Source: Hirsutella rhossiliensis (Eukaryota > Ascomycota > Sordariomycetes > Hypocreales > Ophiocordycipitaceae). From it: a DNA stretch of 64,000 bases. The translations under genes were made by a program, and so were the position numbers. Positions 50,962 through 62,841 of this stretch are shown in pieces (the first letter of the stretch is position 1; every line of letters starts with the position of its first letter). The stretch lies in the NCBI RefSeq assembly GCF_020360975.1, contig NW_025408667.1, forward strand, positions 11,904,001-11,968,000, given 5' to 3'. Under the pieces are notes generated by a model. The model did no database searches, was not told the origin of the DNA, and was given only the letters and a program-made list of their open reading frames with translations.

Positions 50962-52383
50962 TCAGAGAATATTCTTGGGCGGACGTCGGGCGCGCAGTGG
51001 TCGGGAAGATATCGACGCGGGAGGTCTGATAGAGCCAGAGGCGGATGTGTCTTGGTGATTGACCTGTTCGGTGTCCGTCTCTGACTCTGCGGGTCTTCCG
51101 GGGACAGAAAGGAGGAGGTATCGGATTTGGGAGTCTTGACCGTCACAGTCGGTGATTATGGTGGAAGTTTCGGGAGAAAGTCGCGGTCTCTTGGTTGGGG
51201 TTTGGTAGGGATCGGGCAATGACCGACTTGATGCCAGCATAAGGGGATCGACTGGGCCAGAAGCATGCGGCGTGGGGAGGCGGGGGTTTGGGGCGGCCTT
51301 GGTTTCTTCGTAGAGGTAAACCTGGCCAACGCAACGCTATAGTCCGAGGGATTGCCGACCGCGCTCTTGGGTGTCGTCGGCAGTAGTTGTGTTGCAGAAG
51401 CCTGGTCGGACATGGCCTTGTCGTGGAAAGTCCACGTGTCGGGGACGACGATGAAGATATAGTCTTGGTCGAAAGCCGGGGCATGTTTCATGATCTGGTG
51501 ATCCAGTAAGCCGGCGATTTTGCCCGTACAGGTGAAGAGAGCGTTCGACTGGAACTGGCTGTCGCGCCTCTCGGTCATCTTCTTGCATAGGGAGGTCCAA
51601 GGATTAGCGTGAATGGGGAAGATGACGAAAACTTGGAAGGGGTGAAAGCCCTTGAAGGGGGTTTTGCCGGGAATCCCAGGACAAATAAAGGTGGAGAGCT
51701 GGACAAAGCCGCAGCAGCTCAGCTGGGTGTCGTCAAGGGCCGCAGCCGAGTTTCCATGCAGGAGGTCGCGGCCGGAGCCGATGACAGGTCCCGTGAAGGA
51801 GACAATGGGTTGTATCGTTGGGAAAGTATCCACCGAGCTGAGGGTGCGAGTGACAATTCTATGGATATCGTCAGGGAGGGCAGTGGCGACAGAGAGATTT
51901 GGAGCATAGACTCACGGTTGGTAGCTGTGATCGCGGACTATAAGCGCGGGGACGGTGTATTCTGTGATGTTATCATCGTCCGACTCCAAGCCATCACGTC
52001 GCTCGATTTCCCACGTCAGGGCAAAGGGATGAACACGGCCGACCATGAAGAACCATTGCTCGGTCCATTCCGAGGAGATTATCTGTTGGTTGTATATGGA
52101 AATATTAAGGCTGAAGAAGATGCAGGTCGATGGATTGCCAGTATCTGACCGGATTGCTGCATACTCCGGGAGTCGACAGCCATGAGGGCGTGGGAAGGAA
52201 GACCCTCGCTAGGGTTTCTGCGTTGAGCCCTTTGACACGATGCTCATTCTGGTAGGCGAACCTAGCCGGGCAGCCGGGCTGGACAAAGGCCATCATGGAC
52301 ATGTCGGCGCCAGCATTTTTCTGGCTGTCAAGAGGTTGCCGCGGGAGGACGAGGTATCGACGTTGAGCTGGGAGGCCGACATC
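50962..52383 (-). pseudogene. Gene X1: unknown fungal protein between the two Helitrons
   Basis: Minus strand. The start region contains DMSMMAFVQPGCPARFAYQN, LARVFLPTPSW and RYWQSIDLHLLQ, followed by EWTEQWFFMVGRVHPFALTW and an intron at about 51914-51858 (donor gtgagt, branch ctgac, acceptor catag). The second half has VSFTGPVIGSGRDL, QFQSNALFTCTGKIAGLLDH and DYIFIVVPDTWTFHDKA, then a basic C-terminus (KKPRPPQTPASPRR; later RPRLSPE) ending at 50962 after a frame change near 51240. The alternating hydrophobic pattern suggests a beta-barrel such as an OB fold; that is inference. It looks like a conserved fungal family, possibly Helitron cargo or accessory. A frameshift near 52105 also breaks it. 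Confidence 0.5.
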
Positions 52384-53063
52384 GTGAGAACATGGCAGAT
52401 GTAGTCACCGTGGAAGTGTAAATGAGGGGTTACGCAGAGTGGAGGTGGGCATCCTATAAAGCAGGTTTTCTTGCTGCTCGAAAGAGGGCTCGCGGCTAGG
52501 GTCGGGAGACTTAAGAGTCAGAGAATGCTACCTAGGTGATAGATCAGAAGCGGGGTATGCGGGAATGAGCTGGCGAGGTTCTTGAACAGTCTCGACCATC
52601 TGGTTCTATGGTCGTGAGTGAAGTAGGAAGCCGGGGGTTGGAAGTTGAGTAGGGGTGATGGCTATGTCGCGAGAAGTTGGAGGTCGGCGAACAGTAAGGT
52701 TAGTGTGGGTAAGTCTGCGGAGAAAGAAAGTCCAGCAGTACCCTTCGGTGTCATCGTTGCATGGAGTAGATAGCAAAGGCGACAATAACGAATGAGAGTG
52801 AAGGAAAGAAAGAGGTTATGGTAGTATTGCAGGGGTCCCTTTGACGGTCGTCGGTAGTTGGATGGGCATTGCGTGCGGCTGAGCGAGGCGGGTGCCGACC
52901 GTGTCGAGTCCACTATTGGGACACGGTGAAGTCGGATATAGGGGACGACCTGAGGAGGAGGATGCGAGTTGGTCACGAGAACTCTCCAAGAGGGTTTGCA
53001 AGTCGAGACTCCGGTGGCTAGCGACTACAAGAGGACACAGGCAGGGGGATCCTGGCTGTCGCT
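52384..53063. other. Region between X1 and X2
   Basis: Only short frames. A minus-strand frame of 84 codons (53070-52816, MLKRQPGSPCLCPLV) may be a decayed continuation of X2. Nothing else is supported. Confidence 0.35.
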
Positions 53064-53408
53064 TTAGCATGAAGGCCGTTGATGCGACGTTGGTGGTGGC
53101 GAGGGAGCAAACCTAGCCGGGTAGTCCGGTTGCACGAGGGACACCGTGGACATGTTATCGCCGGCAGCCTTTTGGCTGTTGCTCGACGAGGTGGAGTGGC
53201 AGATATTGATGGAGCAACTGATGCGCAAGGTGGGTGGGACGGCGTTGGAAGGGCCGGAGGCGGCCACCCCATGTGCCGGAGGTCGGCAGTAGCCAGGATT
53301 CGCTGGAGTGCGCAAAGAGAGCACGGCGATGGAAGGGCCGCCTTTGGCAAAGCTGGGGTAGCAGGTCGCACGTGGAGACCAGCCGAGGCCGGGACGGTGG
53401 ACGCACAT
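53064..53408 (-). pseudogene. Gene X2: N-terminal fragment related to X1
   Basis: The segment NSQKAAGDNMSTVSLVQPDY followed by PARFA parallels DSQKNAGADMSMMAFVQPGC-PARFA of X1, so the two share ancestry. After PARFA the frame runs into unrelated sequence and stops. It is probably a truncated paralogue. Confidence 0.5.
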
Positions 53409-53741
53409 AGGGGGTAAATGGGGATTACAAAGGGGTAGTAGTATTGCATCGCTTCGGTACCATAGGCAAGCATTATAAGGGAAGAAACGCCACGGCCATG
53501 AGAGTAGTGATCGTTAGGAAGCTTCCCACTCGGAAAGAAATAGTGTACGCCAAGAAGCGAGATTATCCAAGTGGAAGTGCTCCGGAGCCAAAACTTTCTA
53601 GCCTGTTGCCAATCCACGCTAGTCGACGTCGAGGAGGCAGTAGCATGGCGGACAGTCCTGCAGGAAGCTAGGCGAGGCGGCCGCTCACCGTGGAGCCTGT
53701 TCGTTGTCAGTCGAGGATGGAGAAGAGGGTAGGAACGGGGA
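53409..53741. other. Intergenic region before Helitron 2
   Basis: No supported gene. A 75-codon plus-strand frame (53444-53671) has no motif. Confidence 0.35.
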
Positions 53742-56700
53742 GTGCCTGTTTCGGGGTGCGGAGATGATACAGGGCAACTCCGAGAAGGGCACGGAGCACG
53801 GGAGACAAGGTTGGGGCGGTTCGGGAGATACAGATCAGTGGCGAATGAAGCATTAACGTTCCGGCTGATTCAGCCTAAGCAGTCTGCGGTCGAAGAAACC
53901 GCATGGAGAAAGCATGCAGAGGCGATCGCAAAGTCACTGCCGAGAAGACCGCCGCGAGGCGGTTTGCGGTCAAGCAGAGCACGGAAGTCCCGTAATTTGG
54001 TCAGCAGCGGAAATTCCGCGCAACGTCAGTCACCGAGTCCGCTTCCGAGGTTCGTGTTGCCTACAGAACGTGGAGACCAGGGGGCAGTGGGCTCTAACAG
54101 TCCGCCCCTTCATCGGCCGTTTTGCCCCAGGAGAGGGTCCTGAAGGTGACGGGCAGGGAGATAAGGCGGCGACCGGCGGTGTCCCGGGTGTTCGTTCGAA
54201 AAGGGACCGACGCTCCGACCTATCCAGCCCAAGGATACGACTTTCCAAGACCTAAGACGAACGGCGCAATTTGCAGCATCGATTGCATGGGGTTTGCCCA
54301 AGCTCCGTCGGGGACCGGTTCGGCGGCCAAGGGCACAGGTGGGTGTGGACGATGGCGCAGCAGAGGCAGCGGACGGCTCGCTGCGCGGACAGAGGCAGTC
54401 CCGGAGGCGGGAGAAGAGAGCCCGTCTTCCTAGCCGGGATGGGCGCCCGATAAAACAGGTCCGAAGTGGAATCGGAAGGCATAGGAGACGGAGCTGCAGG
54501 CCGAAGACCTGGCGAGTGTGCTGCGCTTTTTGGAGGAAGACTTTGCCTTGAAGGAGAGATTGTCTAACGATCAGACGTGGTGCACGCCAATACCGCTCGA
54601 GAGGAAGGTGTCGACGGTGCGAGACTTCTATCAGGCGTTCCACGATGCGAGCACGTTGCCGATACGGACCTGCATGGTGTGCTACCGCAAGTGTACGAGA
54701 GGAGAGTTGAGGGAGATTACATGGGATCATTGGCTGTCAAGTTGCGTATCAAAGGGCGGCCGCTCACCATTTTCATGCCGGAGTTGCTTTCCTGAGGGCG
54801 AGTCCGTGTCGGTGTGCGCCGAGTGTGGCCGATGCCTGGCGCGCAGGAGCCTGTCGCCGGCGATCCACCTTCACAGTCGCCTTGGCTGCGAGCACATGTT
54901 CCCCGATGAGCTCAAGGGACTGACGCCGGTCGAAGAGAAGCTCATCTCGCTGAACTCATGTTACGGGTTTGTCACGAGATATAGCATTCCGGGCGGGCAG
55001 AGGCAGAGCGTGAAGTATCCGAGGCATGTCAGGGCCACATCACGGTGTTTCCGAACAATGTGCAGGAGCTGGCCACCAAAGTGCTCCCGCACCCCTTTGC
55101 AAGCACTGGACGAGATCCACATCTCGTGGCAGGGCGCGGAGAAGCCGGCACCGAGCGACCTGTCGAGTCTCTTGTCGGTGAGGCGGCGGGTGGTCGAGAG
55201 GGCCCTTGTCTGGCTGAAGCGGAACAACCCCCACTACGCCGAGATCGAGATCGACGCGGCGGAGATGGAGAGCTGGGGAGACTCGATACACGGGGTACCG
55301 TCGTCGGTGTGCGATCGTATGGAGCGGAACGAGCCGTCTGGGTGGGAGAAAGCGCGGACGGCGCACGTTGTGCCGCCCACGGAACGCGCCGTGGACGAGG
55401 AGGGCCGGTGGAGATCGAGGAGCTCTTCGCCCTGCTCAACCAAGGACAAGAAGCCGGCGGCCAGGGTGAAGGTCACGGGCCCAACGGAGAAGGCGCGGTT
55501 CGCGATGGAAGTGACGCCTGCCCCGACCAGAACGTTCCAGCGATCAACGAGGTGACGTCTTCTGGCATGTTCGCGCTCGACGGACCGCCAGACGTCGCGG
55601 ACGTGGAGAAGCTGCAGTTTGCCTGTGACGCTGTTGGTGAAGGTGCCGACGACGGCCGTGCGGGCCCGAGAGCGTGGGTCGGGTCCCTAGCCGGGGGGGT
55701 TCGGGGGCGTGGCGACGGTGGTTGTGAGCCATACATCCGGGTTTCGCGGGGGGGTGAGTTTACCGATTCCTTTGAGGCGTCCTTCTTTGCCAGGACGTTC
55801 CCGACCCTGTTCCCATTTGGCGTTGGGGACCAAGGCTGGTTGAAGAGACCATGGTCGACGCGGGAAGGTCACGGCCAACTTGCGAGGCAGGGCTGTCGAG
55901 GCAGAGGCGGCCGCGGAGACCCGTATCGTCTCGAAGCTTGAACCTTCAGGCGTGGGCCGAGATCGTGCTCCGGCGCCATGGTGGTCGATTTGCACTGCAC
56001 CACATCTTCGCATTTCTCGTCTTCAACATGGGGTGCGGTCGAGGAACCGCCGGGTCAGCATGTTGAGTGTGGGAGGAAGAACTTCCGCAAGGTAGAGCGC
56101 ATCGTGCGTTCGATGACCACAGAAAGGCTAGCGGCGGCGAGGGTCGAGTTGGAGAGCTCGGGTAAGACGACCGATGGTGACGTGAAGGAGCTTCTCAGGA
56201 GCCTCTCGCTTTACGGCCACCGGCAGCCCATGTCGAGAGGTCCGTCTCAATATGCGGCGGAAAATCCAGTCGCTCATCGTCGGATATGGCGTGCCGGCCA
56301 TCTGGTTCACCATCAACCCGAACGACATTACGAACCCGGTGAAGCTGCGACTGGCGGCATACCGCACACGCGATCCCGACGCGGCCGAGGAGTTCTTAGA
56401 AGGCCTTGGGGATGCGTATAAGCGGGCACGGCTGGCGATATCGGATCCCATGAGCTCGGCCGTGTTCTTCCACCGCGAGATGAAGCTGTTCTTCGATCAT
56501 TACGTGAAGGTCGGTGAAGAGTCGGTATTCGGGCGCATCGGCAAGTACTATGGCGCCGTGGAGACGAACGAACGAGGGCGCTTCATGTTCACGGCTTGCT
56601 CTGGCTGCACGGGAACGCGCATCTCAGCTCGATGCTTGCCGACATCCACGGGGAGGATCAGGCGGCGTATCGCGAGCGAATCGTCCGATACATCGATAGC

Positions 56701-59700
56701 GTCTTCTCAGAGGTAAGAATGCCTACCTAAGATGTGCCACCGGGAGCCTGAAGTACTCTTCTGATGGCCAAGTGGGGCCGGGTTGACGTGCAAGGCAGGA
56801 TCTGGACCAGGAAAGTTTTTGCGCCGTGCAAGCGGAGCGATCTGTGACGGGCGGTATTGGTTCCCTGCTGGACAACGCCGCGCAGTTCTCGGCCGCGTTT
56901 ATCGAGGAGGCCAACTTCTGTGCCGGCGCGACGCAGGTGCACACGCATAGCCCGACCTGTGTGAAGTATTCCTTGGGCAAAGGAGGGCGGAAAGGGACCT
57001 CTGCCGGTTCAAGGCGCCATGGAGGTTAGTCGACAAGACCGCCCTCACGGCAGACGGGGTGCTGCAGATCCGGAGGACACACAGCATGGTCAATTGATGG
57101 AACGAGGCTATTGCTGTCGGGCCCGGCACAACCATGATATTTCCTTCATTGCGACGCAGCGCAAGACAATGGCCCTCATCTATTATGTCACGAACTACGC
57201 GACCAAGGTGGAGGACCCGGTGTGGAAGCGTGTGGCGGCCGCGGCCGAGCTCCTGGCCGCCTCAACAGGTGATGGCACGGCCAACGGAGGGCGGGACGGT
57301 GGCGGAGACGCTGCCACCGATGACCCTGTCAAGGGAACAGGACGCGACAGTTCCTGATGAGAGTGGCGAACCGCGTGTTCACGGAGCGTCCGCTATCACA
57401 GGTCGAGGTCGTCGCTCACCTTCTCGGATATCCGGCCGAGTTCACCGACAGCAGCGCGTGGGCGTACCTGAACTGTTCTCTGCTGTACTGGGAAGTCTTT
57501 CGGCGATGGCGGCATCTCCGAGAAGCCAGTGGCGCTGCGGCTATGGATGACACCTTGGATGAGTCGGTCGTCGTCGAAGAAGAAGGCCTGAGAATCTCCC
57601 ACGTCGAGGCGTACCAGCACCGGGAGAGCTGCTGAAAGGCCTATGCCTGTATGACTACATATCGATCGTCAGACTGAAACGCATCGGCAACGACGAGAGC
57701 TGGGCGGCTTGGGGGGAGATGTCTTTCGAGGATGGATGGGCGCCGGGACGACGCTGGGTTCAGGTGCTCAGGCGGCCGGGCAAGCACGCTACCGTCTGCC
57801 TCGACGGCTACCTGAGCAAGGACTTCACCTACGATGACGAGTCGTGCTACCGGAGGTGTGTATGGCAACTGCTCTGTCAGCGGGCATTATCGGAGAGGCT
57901 AACCCACCCCTGAAGGGCAGCCGTGCAGCATCTTGCGCTGTTCGTGCCGTGGAGTCCTTCCTGGGCGAAGGAACAGGTGAGATCAACAGCATCTGGGCGC
58001 GGGCTCGAGACGCTATGGCCCCGAGAATATCATGTCTCGTCGACAACGTGCAGCTGCTTCGACGATCCGCCGAAGACGCAAAACGCGACGCCAAGCAATG
58101 GGCAGCCTCGTCCGGCGATGGCGACCCGACGGTCGCACACGTCGAGGAGGGTGGAGCAGGCGAGGCGGGCGCGGAGTCTGCAGCGACATATCAGCCCAAC
58201 AGCATCGGAGACGCAACGCGGCTCATCGACGTCGTCCGAGGTGCAGTGGGAGCGAATCAGGTGACGGCCAAGTCGCCGGAGCTCATGGCAATGATACAGC
58301 AGCTCTGTCGGTTTCAGCAATCGGCGCTGCGCTCGACGGCCGAGCTCGAGGCCACGGCGCTGATCGAACGAGGAGAGGCGGTTAAGCATGCCGGGGCGGG
58401 TATTTTCCGGGGCCGCACTACCGCCGCAGGATCAGGTCAAGGCTATCAAGTCGCAGCAGGTAAGTGCCTCGAAGGAGAGGAGAGGATGATCCAAGGGATA
58501 CAAAGCACGCTCGCCGCCTGGGAAAGCCATCGCCGCGCAGCGTTGCGAAGGGTGATGACCGGTTTCGGGAGGACGAGGTCGAAATGACGATGGCCGACTC
58601 CGACGAGACCGCTATCGACGCAGGGGCGGGAATGGACGTTCAGTTTGGCCCATCAACCTCCTTCCTCGCGGCGGGCAAGGTGTTGGCAACACGGCTGACG
58701 CTGAACAAGAGGCAGTCCATCGCTTTTCTGATAATATGCCGCCAGCTCGATTTGATGCAGCAGACCGACGGGGCGATGCCTGCCAGCTGCGCCAGTTCGT
58801 CGGTGGCGAGGGCGGTACCGGCAAGTCGCGAATCATCGAGGCACTCGTCGAGCTGTTCAGTAAAAGAGCCTTTCGAATCGTCTGCTGATCACGGCGACGT
58901 CGGGGACTGCGGCGGCGCGGATCAACGGCATCACGATCCACTCCGCCTGCGGGTTCACTAAAGACCAAGGGGCGGGGGGCGCGAACATGGTCAAAGACCT
59001 TGACGGGTGCGGCTGCCGAAACAGGCGGAGCGGTTCATCCACGGCCAGTCTCGAATGGATTGGCAGGAGAAGGATATGCTCGTCATCGACGAGGTGAGCA
59101 TGCTCGGGGCGCGGACGCTGCACGCCGTGAACGAGCGGCTTCGCCGGCTTCGCGGATCGCGGCAAGATTTCGGGGGGATCCCCATCGTCCTCTTCTGCGG
59201 AGATTTTCAGCAGTTCCGGCCGGTCCAAGAGAGGTCGATCGTCCTGCCTAGCGCGGCCATCTCGTGGGACGTAGACAACTCGTTCAAGGCCGAGCAGCGT
59301 CACCAGCACGACAAAGCGCACGCACTGTGGAAGAGGTTCACGACGGTCGTCATGCTGGACGAGCAGATGCGCGCCGCCGGCGACCCGGAGCTGCAGAGGC
59401 TGCTGAAGCGGATCCGTCTAGGCGTGCAGGATCGGACGGATCTAAACCTCCTCAACTCAAGGTGCTACCGGGAGGAAGGCGGATCCCTTGGGAGACGGGC
59501 ATCACCGTGGTGACGCCGCTCAATAGGAATCGGTGGAACCTGAACATGGAGGCGAGCCTGGCGTTCCGGGTCCAGCAGCGGTCGACGATGCGCATTTTCA
59601 TCTCCGAGCACAAGTGGAAGGGCGAAGGGTGATGACCGGTTTCGGGGAGGACGAGGTCGAAATGACGATGGCCGACTCCGACGAGACCGCTATCGACGCA

Positions 59701-62500
59701 GGGGCGGGAATGGACGTTCAGTTTGGCCCATCAACCTCCTTCCTCGCGGCGGGCAAGGTGTTGGCAACACGGCTGACGCTGAACAAGAGGCAGTCCATCG
59801 CTTTTCTGATAATATGCCGCCAGCTCGATTTGATGCAGCAGACCGACGGGGCGATGCCTGCCAGCTGCGCCAGTTCGTCGGTGGCGAGGGCGGTACCGGC
59901 AAGTCGCGAATCATCGAGGCACTCGTCGAGCTGTTCAGTAAAAGAGCCTTTCGAATCGTCTGCTGATCACGGCGACGTCGGGGACTGCGGCGGCGCGGAT
60001 CAACGGCATCACGATCCACTCCGCCTGCGGGTTCACTAAAGACCAAGGGCGGGGCGCGAACATGGTCAAAGACCTTGACGGGGTGCGGCTGCCGAAACAG
60101 GCGGAGCGGTTCATCCACGGCCAGTCTCGAATGGATTGGCAGGAGAAGGATATGCTCGTCATCGACGAGGTGAGCATGCTCGGGGCGCGGACGCTGCACG
60201 CCGTGAACGAGCGGCTTCGCCGGCTTCGCGGATCGCGGCAAGATTTCGGGGGGATCCCCATCGTCCTCTTCTGCGGAGATTTTCAGCAGTTCCGGCCGGT
60301 CCAAGAGAGGTCGATCGTCCTGCCTAGCGCGGCCATCTCGTGGGACGTAGACAACTCGTTCAAGGCCGAGCAGCGTCACCAGCACGACAAAGCGCACGCA
60401 CTGTGGAAGAGGTTCACGACGGTCGTCATGCTGGACGAGCAGATGCGCGCCGCCGGCGACCCGGAGCTGCAGAGGCTGCTGAAGCGGATCCGTCTAGGCG
60501 TGCAGGATCGGACGGATCTAAACCTCCTCAACTCAAGGTGCTACCGGGAGGAAGGCGGATCCCTTGGGAGACGGGCATCACCGTGGTGACGCCGCTCAAT
60601 AGGAATCGGTGGAACCTGAACATGGAGGCGAGCCTGGCGTTCCGGGTCCAGCAGCGGTCGACGATGCGCATTTTCATCTCCGAGCACAAGTGGAAGGGCG
60701 AAGGGTGATGACCGGTTTCGGGGAGGACGAGGTCGAAATGACGATGGCCGACTCCGACGAGACCGCTATCGACGCAGGGGCGGGAATGGACGTTCAGTTT
60801 GGCCCATCAACCTCCTTCCTCGCGGCGGGCAAGGTGTTGGCAACACGGCTGACGCTGAACAAGAGGCAGTCCATCGCTTTTCTGATAATATGCCGCCAGC
60901 TCGATTTGATGCAGCAGACCGACGGGGCGATGCCTGCCAGCTGCGCCAGTTCGTCGGTGGCGAGGGCGGTACCGGCAAGTCGCGAATCATCGAGGCACTC
61001 GTCGAGCTGTTCAGTAAAAGAGCCTTTCGATCGTCTGCTGATCACGGCGACGTCGGGGACTGCGGCGGCGCGGATCAACGGCATCACGATCCACTCCGCC
61101 TGCGGGTTCACTAAAGACCAAGGGCGGGGCGCGAACATGGTCAAAGACCTTGACGGGTGCGGCTGCCGAAACAGGCGGAGCGGTTCATCCACGGCCAGTC
61201 TCGAATGGATTGGCAGGAGAAGGATATGCTCGTCATCGACGAGGTGAGCATGCTCGGGGCGCGGACGCTGCACGCCGTGAACGAGCGGCTTCGCCGGCTT
61301 CGCGGATCGCGGCAAGATTTCGGGGGGATCCCCATCGTCCTCTTCTGCGGAGATTTTCAGCAGTTCCGGCCGGTCCAAGAGAGGTCGATCGTCCTGCCTA
61401 GCGCGGCCATCTCGTGGGACGTAGACAACTCGTTCAAGGCCGAGCAGCGTCACCAGCACGACAAAGCGCACGCACTGTGGAAGAGGTTCACGACGGTCGT
61501 CATGCTGGACGAGCAGATGCGCGCCGCCGGCGACCCGGAGCTGCAGAGGCTGCTGAAGCGGATCCGTCTAGGCGTGCAGGATCGGACGGATCTAAACCTC
61601 CTCAACTCAAGGTGCTACCGGGAGGAAGGCGGATCCTTGGGAGACGGGCATCACCGTGGTGACGCCGCTCAATAGGAATCGGTGGAACCTGAACATGGAG
61701 GCGAGCCTGGCGTTCCGGGTCCAGCAGCGGTCGACGATGCGCATTTTCATCTCCGAGCACAAGTGGAAGGAGGAGCTGCCGACGGAGGAAGAGGCGATCA
61801 TGATACTCAACCAGGGCGACGATAGCGCGATCCCGGTGCCGGCCGTCTTCATGTTCGTGGCCGGATGCCCATCGTCGTGAACCACAACACCCACCAGGGG
61901 CTGAAGCTAGTGAACGGCGCGAGCTACTCGGCGGTGGAGGTCATTGTCGACAAGGCGTACCCGGGGCATCGGATCTCGGCCGATATGACGATCCACTTCG
62001 GGCCGCCGGCGGGGATCATTCTCGAATCGGAGACGACGAGATATCTCCACTTCGTCGGGATGCCGCCGGGCACGATCTTGTTGACACCCATGACCGTTAA
62101 GATACAGTGCCAGCGAAAAAGGCCGTAGCAACGCAACGACGTCAGCCGAAAGGGTTTGCCGTGCGCAGCAGCGTTCGCGTGCACGGACTACAAGGTGCAG
62201 GGCAAAACGCTGGAGCGCGTGGCCCTCGAGCTGCGAGGGACACGGACGACGAAGATGGATGGAACGGTGGTGCCCTCGCAGTGCGACCCGTACGGCCTGT
62301 ACGTGCAGCTATCGCGCTGCCGAACTCTAGACGGCATCATGCTCGTGTCCAAGGTGCGGGACAGAGACTTGGTGGGCAACCGGGTCCCCGAGGAGATGAC
62401 TGCCGCACAGGCCAGGCTCGAGGTACTGAGCGAGAGGACCGTTGAGGAGGCGTTGCGCTGGCTGGACGGTGATGCTGAAGAGTCAAGGCGGCCGCGCTAG
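53742..62500 (+). pseudogene. Helitron 2 RepHel transposase, frameshifted, with triplicated helicase core
   Basis: Plus strand. An Arg-rich N-terminal part (53742-54470) has low-complexity sequence. A DUF6570-like zinc region follows (YQAFHDASTLPIRTCMVCYR, FSCRSCFPEG, VCAECGRCLARR, 54620-54860), then LTPVEEKLISLNSCYGFVT. The N-terminal Helitron domain is at 55770-56500 (FARTFPTLFPFGVGDQGW, FTINPNDITNPV). The Rep HUH motif reads HVH at 56584-56592 (LHVHGLLWLHGNAH) and a tyrosine motif YYVTNYATKVEDP at about 57180. A Pif1-like helicase follows: Walker A GGEGGTGKSR (first copy near 58810), Walker B MLVIDEVSMLGAR, FCGDFQQFRPV, and the C-terminal DYKVQGKTLERV and YVQLSRCRTLDGIML to TAG at 62500. 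The start is unclear. Confidence 0.85.
58545..61770 (+). repeat. Three tandem 1.07-kb copies of the Helitron 2 helicase core
   Basis: Units start at gcgaaggg in 58545, 59622 and 60698 and each ends at aagtggaagg (59621, 60697, 61770). Units 1 and 2 are 1077 and 1076 bp, unit 3 is 1073 bp. Each holds Walker A, Walker B, GDFQQF and the following motifs. Differences that I see are one-base run-length changes (for example ttcgaatcg against ttcgatcg). The junctions join the unit end to the upstream start through short homology (aagg). Unit 3 alone runs on into the helicase C-terminus. Confidence 0.93.
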
Positions 62501-62710
62501 GTGACGCGATGAAGAGTTCGGCAGGCGGGAAGAGTCGGCAGGCGGCAGACAGGGTGGGAGGCGCCTAGTGGTGGGATAAGGCACGCGAAAAGGCAACAGA
62601 AGCCGGGGGAAGGGCAGCGACCAACGAGGAGGGAGGCAAGGAGGGACCAATCACAAGGGACCAATCAAGGGGCGGAGAACTTTTTGGGGGAGAGGGCGGG
62701 GTCTGCGGGG

Positions 62711-62772
62711 CACGTTAGAAGGCCTTTCGTTCCTCAAGGCACACGTTAGAAGGCCTTTCGTTCCTCAAGGCA
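62711..62772 (+). repeat. 31-bp direct tandem repeat
   Basis: Two identical copies beginning cacgttagaaggcctttcg, 62711-62741 and 62742-62772. Confidence 0.9.
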
Positions 62773-62775
62773 AAC

Positions 62776-62786
62776 GCCCTTCGGGC
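62776..62786 (+). terminator. cTTCGg hairpin downstream of Helitron 2
   Basis: gcccttcgggc is a perfect stem with a UUCG tetraloop, followed by tgaacaattgt. It resembles the hairpins at 44446-44458 and 50209-50219 in sequence and in the TGA that follows the stem. It is a candidate Helitron 3' terminator. Confidence 0.45.
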
Positions 62787-62841
62787 TGAACAATTGTCTG
62801 CGCGCCCCCGGGTCATCCTGACTGTGAGTCAGATGATGACA

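Larger units (their letters stand above)
62501..62841 (+). other. 3' flank of Helitron 2
   Basis: A purine-rich, non-coding stretch with tandem repeats (gggaccaatca twice near 62643-62670; 31-bp repeat at 62711-62772), a CTAG followed by T at 62567-62571, and a cTTCGg hairpin at 62776-62786. The true Helitron end is probably here but cannot be fixed. Confidence 0.5.

Noticed and set aside
51609..52148. 179-codon plus-strand frame opposite gene X1
   Set aside because: The minus strand has a consensus intron and conserved-looking blocks over the same segment, so the plus frame is a shadow.
58612..61471. Minus-strand frames of up to 235 codons in the triplicated region
   Set aside because: They repeat once per unit and are the antisense of clear helicase motifs (Walker B, GDFQQF) in GC-rich DNA.
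62564..62571. CTAG followed by T as Helitron 2's 3' terminus
   Set aside because: The motif fits, but I see no hairpin in the preceding 25 bases, while a good hairpin lies 200 bp further downstream without CTRR; left undecided.
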